Source: CAYNNP01 sp964398215
GTDB lineage: Bacteria > Planctomycetota > Planctomycetia > Pirellulales > Pirellulaceae
DNA length: 44,843 bases
Direction of reading: 5' to 3'
Assembly (NCBI GenBank): GCA_964398215.1
Contig: CAYNNP010000024.1
Span: forward strand, 1 to 44,843
Position numbers and translations under genes: made by a program
Part shown: positions 29,801 to 32,225 of the stretch, piece after piece
How positions within the stretch are numbered: position 1 is the stretch's first letter
How the letters are laid out: each line of letters begins with the position of its first letter
The notes under the pieces: generated by a model
What the model was told of the DNA's origin: nothing
What the model saw: only the letters and a program-made list of their open reading frames with translations
Database searches by the model: none

Positions 29801-30350
29801 GTTCACCTACAGTCAGACCGATCCACTGGGTGCCACGGCAATTGCCAACGTCCAGATCATCGTCGAACCCGAATTCATCTATGCGTTCGACTCGTTCAAC
29901 AATTTCCTCGAAATGTTTGACGACAAAAAAGACGACTCGATTGGACGCGAACTGTTATTGTCGCAGTTGATACCGTCGCTGGCTCCGGAACCGATTTTGG
30001 CCGGCTACGCCAAGCCGGGTACGATCCTCGTTGGCCGGATGTACAACGTGGACGGATCTGTGCTTGCGGAAACATCGACGTCAGCAGACCAAGCCGGCAA
30101 CTGGGTGCTTCAATTCTTTGGATCAAGAGTTAGCCCGGATACGTTCGTGATCATCGAGCATATCGCGACAGAGTCAGTCGCACTTGGTCAAACAAACTTC
30201 CGTTTGACGCCTGACACCTATCGTTCAATGCAGATGAACACGCAACACGATCGAGCCACAACGATGGGCACGATCCTCGGTGACCTTCCAAGCAACGCGA
30301 TCCAGGGCGAATTTGCCGAGAACATCAACCCGCTCCGACTCTTGGATTGA
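8823..30350 (+). CDS. giant LEPR-XLL/DUF4347/cadherin/Calx-beta surface adhesin (7,175 residues)
   Basis: One uninterrupted frame with an ATG start (GGGA about 9 nt upstream). There is no classical signal peptide. Instead it has MEQLEDRVLFDA at 32-43, a LEPR-XLL-type motif of large planctomycete surface proteins. DUF4347 follows (about 80-245; HIISHG with His139, YGCNF with Cys183), then an unrecognised globular region (250-730), a DUF11-like domain (732-860), cadherin-like and VCBS-like modules (870-1669), Calx-beta block I with 13 modules (about 1765-3450), cadherin/VCBS modules (to about 3957), Calx-beta block II with 15 modules (about 4100-5990), a run of VCBS/cadherin modules with one Ig-like He_PIG module (to about 7015), and a unique C-terminal domain of 160 residues. 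The protein is acidic and rich in DxDxDG-type calcium sites; I found one cysteine and about eight lysines by eye. Family knowledge suggests a calcium-stiffened cell-surface adhesin. Its exporter is probably the divergent operon. Confidence 0.93.
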   Translation: MLSNGNDSQIDNELQAKPSAAERHLDEAHRLMEQLEDRVLFDAVPDAAGGIDPNVLEQTQNDASALAQIQSSEAEMTRTEVVFVDMSVEGSDQLLEDLMQRQGDGIEVHLLDPNSDGVEQIAAALEGRRDVDAVHIISHGSQGRLQLGSSVLDVESMQGQYADELQTISEALGEGADLLIYGCNFGEGQLGQEAADLLSVLTGADVGASVNETGIESLGGDWQLEYTTGELQSEIIVSGELQENWNVILATPAIEFFVPLDEQGIFNANEKILDEDTFGNVSELVETRIGIVANNDNTVIFYDHHEDGYETDLSNPVQATTEIWGDGDISNGAAPGVTSDADDVLNAGDFVLLANQIDLNNLPTAANPLYDGTDRFASDSSLAVTRGAWHPFPGTPLAGTTEVADIGRWGTEYTTPLGEDTDLNNIFDYTGLFVIAAHDNTTVAIDVNADGDTLDAEDVNITLNQGESYHVDGGVLEGATVTASDRVGVNLITGDRDSGVDSRWYLLRPSTDWFSSYLSPASTVTADAPASIVVFNPHATDLVIEFETLAGITTETVPAGSTFIETLSLENPASAVRVRSADGRDFYAVLAMDTDANSTTNDWGYSLLPEDVLTEMVLAGWSPGSSDLSENGSPIWVTTNADTTLYVDFDGDSTTGALVDPFGRRYDINVDVSRLEITTLYDTINNDNDQTGTRIYTLDGTDLSAAWGQDPSTAGPGSPFLDMGTVLLPFPLPTVNKTVAITDDLNSNLAGDPGDTLTWTITVTNNELFSLGSPVVLDTVPANTTYVAGSTFVDGVLLADDLSGSTLLRLDEGGFALPTIDPGESVVVTFQTTLNPFTPVYTEITNTVIVDSQIGTAGATAPLIINTQGPEIDLDGNDSTASGADYVGTFTEDGGPVSIFDAIDGDAEITDPDSNHLTSLTIDFTDPRLGDSLSIGALPPGITISSQTATQIVLAGTATLADYLAAVESVEFDNSSDNPDLSDRHFTVSGTDGTFTSNVATATIQVQAENDAPEFGGLDNTPTYVENATGIVLDGNATISDIELDAIGDYDGAILTLARSGGADAQDLFGESGSLGALTEGAILSVGGTNIGTVTTNSAGTLELTFNNNATPSLVDQTLQQITYGNSSDAPPATVTIDYTINDGNAPVGGAQGIGGPLEGNGSITVTITPQDDPPIASDDFYSSDEDTVFTLTPNGVLSNDNDPDLDPLSVVAFDPVSTLGATVVVNPDGSLSYDPNSSFTLQSLAPGATIDDTFTYTIEDPSGLQSTATVTITISGLDDGLLAFDDVASTDEDNAANVAAPGVLVNDGDLDGGPGGGTVTITELNGSAYTPGTAIVLPSGSTLTLNSDGSYIYDPTTQPSYQTLNNGETAADSFTYSITDGSTTQTANVDITINGVNDQVAATNLNQTISYNEEDSTVDLNDIVVADVDANEIVTATLTLSDVATGALTANNGATYDILTGVWSITGTTSAVNTALANLQFLPVSDNDTASHIDVVIADANEDGTVALTGRLDLAPVAVNDAPIATVPAGSISALEELPATIAGISFSDIDAGSNDVTVTLSANNGILTVDTTVPGGLSAGEVAANGSSTVTLTGSISQINASLAAATGLQYQGDLDFNGADTLTVNINDGGNVGVDPSTVGQPATGGPADEQDTEMITINVSPSNDPPVLDLDANNTTTGGADYETTFTEGSSPIAIADSDTSVIDVDDTNIEFALITLTNPQSGDFLIALDSDPNWPAGITAVVTGTSDQVALTGSASKADFEAAIELIRFGNISNDPPTVDRILNVTVNDGDTNSNTAVSTIHVVALPDLMIGDASVTESGNLVFDLTLDSPAIDDIVLNLATSSGTATDGVDFENSDFEFSTDGGSTWLPASGGSGTEVTLPAGNAAIQVRINTFDDVYAESDETLTLMVESVVSGTIDDTSDTGTGTIIDDNNDAAIVSILGPASVVEGATTGNYTVSLDNPAATDATVNLSYSGTAADGTDFNGVASVVVLAGNSSTTFDLNTINDGLFEGSETIIIDIDSVSGGGFEDVAEHSVDNQVTTTITDAADQPAISVNNIAVTEEGDMFAVFTISLSNASFEDISAGISLGDNTATGLGVDFGTTGVGNLQIFNGTTWVDASTVTIAAGDTSVLARTPITDDVFEDDGETFTLTANVTAGATSNPTAQGTGTISDEATPDNATVSLTGPTSVNEGDVTTPYVLDVDFVPVTDITVTLAYSGTAANGADFSGVTPVTISAGSQQASFMLSTIDDGLFEGTENIVVTIQNVSGGGFESITIHATDNSVTTNIIDNDSPDIAVSSVTVTEEIDGFAVFDVTLSNTSVEDIVFDLTLTDQTANGSGVDFGSTGIGNLQVFDGSAWVDASSATILAGDLSVQVRTPIADDFLADDGETFTLTATVTNGTTNQASATGTGTISDESSADTATVSISGPGSVAEGVATTNYTVSVDQTPATDLTVNLAYSGTAGDGTDFTGVADVTIAAGTTATTFSLNTIADSLAEGAESIVIDIDSLVGGGFEAVDEHPVDNQVTTTIVDDDTALWSISGALTANEGASAGYTIELNRALGAGGTATITVSQTDIDTIAADLGLAGNNETDVFNAINAAVGAYAGPGSLTFNAGSGVLTFTANNDGDQLAALNFSVAAFDDALLEGDEDFSISLSAPSSSSGASVGLGNSLVTTTIVDNDAAVVSIAATANGDEAGADGEFTVTISQTSSTDTVIDYTVAGSAVEGTDFGSLSGQVTVLAGQTTATIEIPTIDDSLIEVTETVQITLDSIVSGDPSVLIGGTNSASVNLADDDAGLWSISGDATVTESLDAAYTIALTGTFGNSASVSVDVALIENETTAADHAVLDTAIATAVGAYSGPGDYAWDGTTLTWTADADGQSPGNLAIALTATADSIVEGDETYSIDLSSPGSATASGIALSSADSVTTTIIDSDTAQVTIAATTHANEAGLVDGVFTVNISTPASSDTVIDYTVGGSAVEGTDFANLSGQVTILAGQSNATIQIPVLDDSTIEGTETVSVSLTGISTGDPLVSIGSQSVASIDVFDNDTGEWNIVGDATVAESANASYTISFDGVIDSGQSANINLVLANVDTTSADYADFSAVVASATGNYSGPGSYAWDGTTLTWTADGNGQTPNDLQLILGAADDSIVEGDEDYTITLSSPTGSVPGVNLGASTAVTTTITDNDVATISIVPDADGNEELALPSRFLVRLTTPSSTNTVVNYTVSGSATSGDDFTPLSGQVTIAAGATGAVITAPTIDDVVAEPTENITVTLTSIASGDPQISIGGTSSASTNLFDNDTVVWSITGDSTVNEGANANYTIELVGSLQNGDEAVVQVALVDVDTDAADYASFDSAVAAAVVAYSGNGSYSWDGSFLTWTASADGQTPGALNISLGAIDDMVAEITEDYQIVLSNASVVSGAAASIDVTNTNVTTAIVNEDAVPSTANNTVSTNEDTPLPFTAADFAFSDSDLGDTLQSIRIATLPSAGALTLGGSDVVPGQVIPVGQISNLSFLPFGDENGASYTTFTFTVSDGTNESLPATMTIDVVPVNDEPAFSSLDNTSTYTEGAAGVVLDSNATLADIELDAINNYDGSTLTLARDGGSVAEDSFGHSGTLLPLNEGNSITVNGALIGSVATNSGGTLELEFNANATSALVDATLQQITYSNTSDDPPGSVTIEYLFDDGNVLAQGIGGNLTDSGFIDVTIVPVNDAPNATDNSNTIAEDGATVGGNIISDDDGNGVDSDPENDPLAVTEIDGVTSPASDVTGTYGTLDWEADGSYVYTIDNGNPAVQALSPGESLTDVFTYTVSDGNGGTDTADLTITITGTNDLPVAMIDNDSVTEDITLVASGNVLTNDSDVDASDTLTVTQVDMNAANVGNSVMGFFGSVLIDSDGQYTYTLDNSLATIQALQVGDTLSDTFIYTVSDSNGGSVTETLDITINGTNDVPTIDLDGSDATAPGNDYTAEYTEGSLPIPIAAIDTTITDIDDTNIESAVITLTNPQVLDQLFALDFAPNWPAGISATVNASGDQVTLTGSAALADYETAISLVQFGNGLQNPDATDRLITVTVNDGAANSATATSTIQVSVFSDLEISSDLVREADDLIFELVLDSPAQGDIVLELVTTGATATDGVDYENVDFEYLPDGSSVWLPAGGPNGTHVTFADGETRIQVRINTFDDFLDEPNEELALSVASVVSGTIGDTSSVGIGTITDEVFPDEAVVSIVGPAVVAEGDTTTNYTVSVDQVPVTDVTVNLAYSGTATNGSDFAGVASVTILAGDSNVDFTIDTLNDAVFEGAEDIVVDIDSINGGGFEGIVEHATQNQVTTSIIETAAPIVSVTNVTVAEDADLFAEFTISLSSPSTEDIAVDVALTDDTAEGGGVDFGSLTATNLQVFINGAWVDATNATIDAGETSILVRTPIIDDVLDDAGDMFQVTAMVTAGTTGNSTATGIGTILDDPVTPDDATVTLIGPTTVNEGDLTTPYTLEVDFTANTDIVVTLNYSGTASDGSDFVGTATATILTGDDQTTFTLPTIDDAIYEGAESIIVSIAGLAGGGFENIVAHPTLNTVTTEIVDDDLPTLTVSNVSSTEEIDGYAVFTVSLDTVSIEDVSFELALNSGTALGEGVDFGSAGSDNLQVFDGLAWVDASTATIAGGQTSVNVRTAIIDDAFSDSGETYTLTATVISGTTSNTTAVGTGTIDDEATADTTLVSIVGPTTVVEGDTTTPYTVAVDSTPGTDVIVSLSYSGTAVDGTDFNGVAGVIIEAGTNSTDFTIDSLADVLSEGPESFVIDIANISGGDFENIAADPLANQVTTSITDDDSTVWSISGDATVNEGGIATYDLQQTGALGAGESVAITLNQVDMTTEADDLGTVVGNEMDFYAAVNAAVASYSGPGAISFDDSTGTLTFTAANDGDLMSILSINLQATDDSVLESAEDYRIDISNAQSATGVTTSIGNASQSTVINDNDSAVVSIAATTDGDESGPIDGQFTVSITAPADTDTVVDYLLAGTATQGADYASVTGQVTIVAGSTSAVIDIVTTDDILIEGTETVSATLVAISTGDPDISLGSAVTASIELSDNDAGQWNITGDTTVAEGFNADYTITLSGIYQAGEVASVDVVIADIDTLPDDYTDFDLAITAAVDGYSGPGSFTWEGTTLTWTAGSDGETPDPLNISLIALDDSTVEIDERYSVGLVNPASSTGASITIGVDTVTTTIVDGDTAVVDVVTTSEGHEDGPQSTVFTVSISNPVSSDTVIEYTLSGTATSGSDFTPETGFVTILAGETSAIVTLPTIDDTLIEGTEDIAIELTGFAVSNPNITLGTTMAVAQVQDNDAAIWSITGDTSVDESDIASYTISLGGGFGNGDSAQVQLSIADVDTLPADYANFDTAVTDAVNAYTGPGTYSWDGTTLGWTANSPGQTAGDLVVNLAAIDDASLELNEDYTVSLSNPSSSSGVAISLGTPAVTTTILDNDTAIVTIAATTDASESGPVDGVFTVSISAASSTDTVVDYALSGATDGSDFASVSGQVTILAGDTTATITLSTIDDAIIEGAEDVTASLTGIPSGSVGVTIGSANSAVITLTDNDAAIWSITGDTSVNEAADATYEISLSGLLGAGESASIEVAITELTTTSVDHADFSTSITDAVAAYTGPGTYTWDGTTLTWTANADGQAADNLIVTLNATDDTVVEGAEDYRVSLANPGSSTGASVSLGTASVTTVINDDDVATVSVVGLNDAFETGPTNGQFEVLLSSPSSSDTVIDFTLTGTAVSGLDYTPIPLQVTILAGQTSAIVEVPAIDDAEIEAPENVQITLDSISSSDPEVTIGGVSTASIAMVDNDGLTWTITGDSVVDEGNVASYTIQLLGSAQVGELVSVELSLQDGTTNASDYTSFNGAVGAAVNAYTGPGNFLWDGTTLTWTTELPGEAAGPLVVSLGTVGDLVAEGDEDYDIVIANAMASLGTSAGVDPVENEVNTTIADDDSRPTTSDQIITIDEDTVRPLSIADFVFNDADGDSIQSITLTTLPTAGTLLFAGTPIASPISLSPTDVDNLVFEPAANEKGSPYDSFTFSVSDGTNDSLPGLITINVLPVNDAPVFNSVNNSPTFTEGMAPVLLDGDATIMDLELDAIDNFDGSTLTLQRNLSANGEDMFTQTGTLAPLTEGGPLVVGGTSIGTVVSNSAGSLLLSFDANATGDLVDQVLQQIAYSNTSNTPPPSVLIDLLFDDGNVLDQGSGGPLLTAGSILVNISEVNDPPIATDNTRTLQEDVTTFTTGNLISDDDGFGVDVDLDVELLSISQIESTTNPADDVVGMYGVLTWDSAGGYSYTLDGTNPAVNGLDDGETLVETFTYTVTDGTATDTATLTITILGTNDLPVAVNDANTVVEDSPLNPISGNVTFNDIEPDDTLVVTLVDGNPANVDNPLVSTYGTLILQSDGSYTYELDNANPVVDVLGDGDSLTETFTYTVTDGDGTATADLVITIQGTNEAPVAVADTNSVVEDSLPNPVTGNVILNDTDLNSDVLTVIEIDGEPASVNVPIQTVYGTLIIDSDGAYEYELDNDNPLVDALPVGGTLLESFTYTISDPSGAVASATLEIDITGANDRPTLTALTEQDDRVNNPIAPVDVGGADVDTGDTLVYTDAGSLPPGLTINPVTGIVTGVPTIPGVYSVTITVTDNEGDTGSISFDWTVTNTPPVAVPNTNSISEDAVVAISGDIRANDFDAEDPTSALVITSVNGITSPGIVTGNYGTLSFNADGTYTYTLDSTNPNINAFPAGFIASDTFAYEISDTLGLTTASNLTINVVGENDAPTAVNDSFVTTEDLAVSDNVIPNDTEIDTGDTLSILSVNGNLQVIGTPFTLPSGALLTINSDGTYDYDPNGAFDSLLPGETGSDSFNYTITDSNGGTSTATVNATITGVNDPPRATDDFAQTIEEIPVIIPVLDNDLDPEGGALTFAIETLPTNGTIVVLPDGSIEYTPDLEFIGTDSFTYSQTDPLGATAIANVQIIVEPEFIYAFDSFNNFLEMFDDKKDDSIGRELLLSQLIPSLAPEPILAGYAKPGTILVGRMYNVDGSVLAETSTSADQAGNWVLQFFGSRVSPDTFVIIEHIATESVALGQTNFRLTPDTYRSMQMNTQHDRATTMGTILGDLPSNAIQGEFAENINPLRLLD
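11868..19517 (+). repeat. macro-repeat copy 1 inside the giant gene
   Basis: This copy begins with a module whose core reads LDNTPTYVEN (residue 1018 on). The same module type recurs at 19518 and 27138, a period of about 7.6 kb. The copy contains the module, four cadherin/VCBS-like modules, a DLDANN-type module and Calx-beta block I (13 units), closed by a NEDTPLPF-type module. The copies are related at protein level and clearly diverged at DNA level. Confidence 0.8.
16448..19165 (+). repeat. alternating Calx-beta pair array, block I (7 units)
   Basis: Two Calx-beta subtypes alternate: one opening WSI(S/T)GD-type and containing the signature WDGTTLTWTA, the other opening VxIAAT and containing DTVIDYT. 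Starts of the first subtype at about 17235, 17998 and 18757 give a period of roughly 760 nt per pair. The first unit of the array (about 16450) is a longer variant with an LGAG insertion. Confidence 0.75.
19518..27137 (+). repeat. macro-repeat copy 2 inside the giant gene
   Basis: This copy has the same order of module types as copy 1: LDNTSTYTEG module, VCBS modules (two instead of four), a DLDGSD-type module at about 20695, a Calx-beta block (15 units instead of 13), then a closing IDEDTVRPL module. The block is longer by one pair of Calx-beta units, about 750 nt, while the VCBS part is shorter by about 780 nt. The period is therefore almost unchanged (7,650 versus 7,620 nt). Confidence 0.8.
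23318..26790 (+). repeat. alternating Calx-beta pair array, block II (9 units)
   Basis: This is the same alternation as in block I, with WSITGD-type starts at about 23322, 24106, 24862, 25618 and 26380 (period about 756-784 nt). It has one more pair than block I. The 756-nt steps between the middle pairs point to late tandem expansion there. Confidence 0.75.
27138..27965 (+). repeat. partial third copy of the macro-repeat
   Basis: A third SVNNSPTFTEG module plus the VCBS module that follows it (ISDDDGFG) match the first two modules of copy 2 (19518-20345). After that the order changes to a run of VCBS modules and no third Calx-beta block appears. Confidence 0.7.
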
Positions 30351-30391
30351 GAAAGGCCGACGTATCGAATAAGGATTTAGTAGCGTAGTCG

Positions 30392-30784
30392 TCAATCTGC
30401 GTCTGCCGCCGGTCTTGGTGAACTGCTAGACGATGCAAGGGCCTGACGCAGCCGGTCCGCGTACCTCCGAACGTAGTCCTTGTCCGATTGCTCAGCCAAC
30501 TTTACCGCGTCGATCATCCGGTCGGGAGCAAGCCGAACTGCCATTGAAAGTTGGTCTTTGAATTGTTCATAGAATCGACCATCAACCAAACGAGCGACGA
30601 TTGCGTCGACCAGCCGCGTGATCTCACGATCAGGTGGCGGATGGTTTTTGAAGTAACGGCACAGTTTCGCACGTGCCCGATTGTGCCACAGACCGAAACT
30701 CTCTGCGGCAACGAATTCAACTGCACGAGACGTTGCGTCGATGTCGCCAGATTTTACATCGGCGATAAGTGCATGTAGTTCCAT
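30392..30784 (-). CDS. conserved-looking small hypothetical protein
   Basis: I do not assign a function. From the ATG at 30784 the product is 130 residues: helical, charged, with no signal peptide or membrane span, a central WHNRARAKLCRYFKNH stretch and a low-complexity Ser/Pro/Ala tail. It reads like a soluble cytoplasmic helical protein. The frame is open further upstream: an ATG at 30829 (145 residues, weak AGG before it) and a TTG at 30886 (164 residues) are alternatives. I prefer the shortest form because the conserved-looking helical part begins at MELHALIADV. It is convergent with the giant gene (41 nt apart), and nothing links the two functionally. Confidence 0.65.
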   Translation of the reverse strand: MELHALIADVKSGDIDATSRAVEFVAAESFGLWHNRARAKLCRYFKNHPPPDREITRLVDAIVARLVDGRFYEQFKDQLSMAVRLAPDRMIDAVKLAEQSDKDYVRRYADRLRQALASSSSSPRPAADAD

Positions 30785-31210
30785 TTTGGTAAGCGATCGA
30801 ATCCAGATCACTGCGTACGATGGGCGCATTTTGAGTGCCTGCTGGTCCCAATTCGGATTCACAGAGTGAGTTCTTGTTCCGGCCAAGATTCAGTCTAAGG
30901 ACTTCTGCGTCTACATGCCACAAAAACGTACAGGACGCAGAGTCGATTCCAAACCGTGTTTTGGATCGCTTTCAGATGTCACAGAACAGAGAGAGGGCGA
31001 TAGCATTTCGTTGCCACCCTCTGAGGCCTCGAAGGCTGACAACAATTGCCACTGGGCGAGAGCCTGAGCTCCATCGCCACCAGCTAAACACAAGCACGTC
31101 CTATTCCATGTCCATTCAAAGGATGGGTGAGAAATGTCAGCTGTTCACTGACTGTCTCGCTGGTCGTTCGCGCTTGTGTGCTACGTTGTTTCCCGAAATG
31201 AAAACAGATA
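30785..31210. other. intergenic stretch, no feature recognised
   Basis: Between the small hypothetical gene and the lipoprotein frame I see no credible gene, RNA or strong palindrome. A 166-codon plus-strand frame crosses it, but its product has no domain, and it runs antisense to the N-terminal extension of one gene and to the lipoprotein frame of the other. Confidence 0.5.
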
Positions 31211-31504
31211 CTACCGGCTGCCTGAACCTTGGCTCGCTGCTGGTGGGGGACCAATGTACTGGTTGGATCCCGATCCTTGGCTCAAGGGCGGACTGGCGTA
31301 TGAGTTGGAAATCGGTGCTTGCTGCACTGTGGTAGCCGGAGCGGCATACTGGTTTGCAGTGTGAACGGTGGATGGGTGGCAACTGCCACCACTAGCTGAG
31401 GTGCCTCAGGATCCGCCACCACGCGACGATTGGCAGCCTGCGGCAAACGTGAATGCGGAAGCCATTGTTAGGCAGGCTACCGCTCGTTTTGTGAAGATTG
31501 ACAT
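31211..31504 (-). CDS. small lipoprotein with in-frame TGA, candidate selenoprotein or nonsense-disrupted gene
   Basis: ATG at 31504 is preceded by AAAGGA with ideal 6-nt spacing. The product starts with a positively charged, then hydrophobic segment ending in a lipobox FAAGC (Cys24), so it is a lipoprotein. After GCQSSRGGGS comes TGA (31406-31408), and the same frame stays open for 64 more codons to a TAG at 31211. The downstream part is Gly/Ser/Gln/Pro-rich with a repeated SQGSGS motif, unlike a random frame. Fifteen nt after the TGA is a perfect 6-bp hairpin with an AGTT loop, as expected of a bacterial SECIS. Read through, the protein has 97 residues with Sec33 beside GTSASGGSC. Alternatives are a true 32-residue lipoprotein (31406-31504), a recent TGC/TGT-to-TGA mutation, or a sequencing error. 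A TTGACA lies at 31552-31557 without a good -10. Confidence 0.5.
31375..31390 (-). promoter_or_regulatory. SECIS-like hairpin after the TGA of the small lipoprotein
   Basis: On the minus strand GGTGGC-AGTT-GCCACC forms a perfect 6-bp stem with a tetraloop whose second base is G. The loop starts 22 nt after the in-frame TGA. Bacterial SECIS elements lie just downstream of UGA with the apical loop about 16-37 nt away and a G among its first loop bases, so position and shape fit. The loop is identical to that of the hairpin at 44299-44316. Confidence 0.45.
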
Positions 31505-31805
31505 GTGCATTCCTTTGCAACTGAGTAACGATTTGCTTCCTTAGCAAAAATTGTCAACGTATTAACATGGCCATTCTTGGGGGGTAGCCGCCAAGCAGCC
31601 GCCCTCTTTCAACCGCGATAATCGTCGCCAACTTTTTTGAGCAACAAATCCCCTTACAAAACGTGATTCGACCAAGCGCCGGTATGAGAAGAACTTTGTC
31701 TGAAAAAAACGACAATTATCGCCGAGGTTTTTATCATCAAAAATGCGACTGTTTTTTCGATTGAACTAAAGGCCGTGTGAAACTCAGTTTGTGGTTCAGA
31801 GGGTA

Positions 31806-31928
31806 GGCTGGCGTTAGCCCGGTGATGGCGGTGTCACCGGCGGGCGGAGTGATGTGATGTCGTACGGATGGGTTAGTTTGTGTGGTGCGCGCGTGTGTAG
31901 CGGTTCAATCACCGGGCTTACGCCCACC
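31806..31928. repeat. imperfect inverted repeat, REP-like
   Basis: The arm at 31806-31825 (GGCTGGCGTTAGCCCGGTGA) and the arm at 31909-31928 (TCACCGGGCTTACGCCCACC) pair with three mismatches over 20 bases, with about 83 nt between them. The GCGTTAGCCC / GGGCTTACGCCC words resemble palindromic intergenic elements common in planctomycete genomes; that resemblance is from memory. Confidence 0.55.
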
Positions 31929-31964
31929 GCTCGCCGGCGTGCGGTTTTGTTAGTTGGAAACTTT

Positions 31965-32039
31965 TGAGCCGATGGGCGATAGCCCCGGTTTTGAGCGCAC
32001 CCAAACCGTCATTAACCGGGGCTATCGCCCATCGGCTCA
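31965..32039. repeat. perfect 26-bp inverted repeat, REP-like
   Basis: The arms 31965-31990 and 32014-32039 are exact reverse complements (core GGGCGATAGCCCCGG), with a 23-nt loop. It lies 186 nt upstream of the 1,232-residue gene. The stem is long enough to form a stable hairpin on either strand. There is no T-run, so a mobile REP-type element is more likely than a terminator. Confidence 0.7.
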
Positions 32040-32225
32040 TTTGCGCTTTGCCGACTTCCGCTACCAATCAGGTTGACAAAATCGCGAAATATCAGTCTGG
32101 AGCGCACAATTGCGCCGTGCGCAGCCGAAATTTTGGTTGGATTATAGATTCCGTTTGAATCCAATCGCCCCTGAATTAGCCTGGAATCCCTAACGAAGAC
32201 GCACCTCTCCTGAGTCTCTGGGATC

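Larger units (their letters stand above)
31505..32225. other. intergenic region with palindromic repeats, upstream of the second LEPR-XLL gene
   Basis: These 721 nt contain an AT-richer part (31640-31780) and two REP-like palindromes listed separately. A weak inverted pair, CGATAATCGTCG (31616-31627) and CGACAATTATCG (31710-31721), with one mismatch, is also present. I find no gene. It must hold the promoters of the lipoprotein (minus) and the 1,232-residue protein (plus). Confidence 0.6.

Noticed and set aside
8877..29806. Many minus-strand frames of 60-160 codons inside the giant gene
   Set aside because: They are Ser/Val/Ala/Pro-rich mirror images of the Asp/Thr-rich repeats and recur with the repeat period; none has an independent ribosome site or domain.
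8823..30350. RTX toxin / classical type I substrate
   Set aside because: I see no GGxGxDxxx nonapeptide repeats, and no ABC transporter is present; the calcium-type motifs belong to Calx-beta, VCBS and cadherin modules.
30835..31335. 166-codon plus-strand frame
   Set aside because: No recognisable domain, random-looking composition, and antisense to the better supported lipoprotein frame.
31552..31557. TTGACA as -35 of a promoter for the small lipoprotein
   Set aside because: No acceptable -10 hexamer at 16-19 nt; kept only as a remark.
31616..31721. CGATAATCGTCG / CGACAATTATCG inverted pair
   Set aside because: 12 nt with one mismatch across 82 nt in AT-rich DNA may be chance; no link to a gene.
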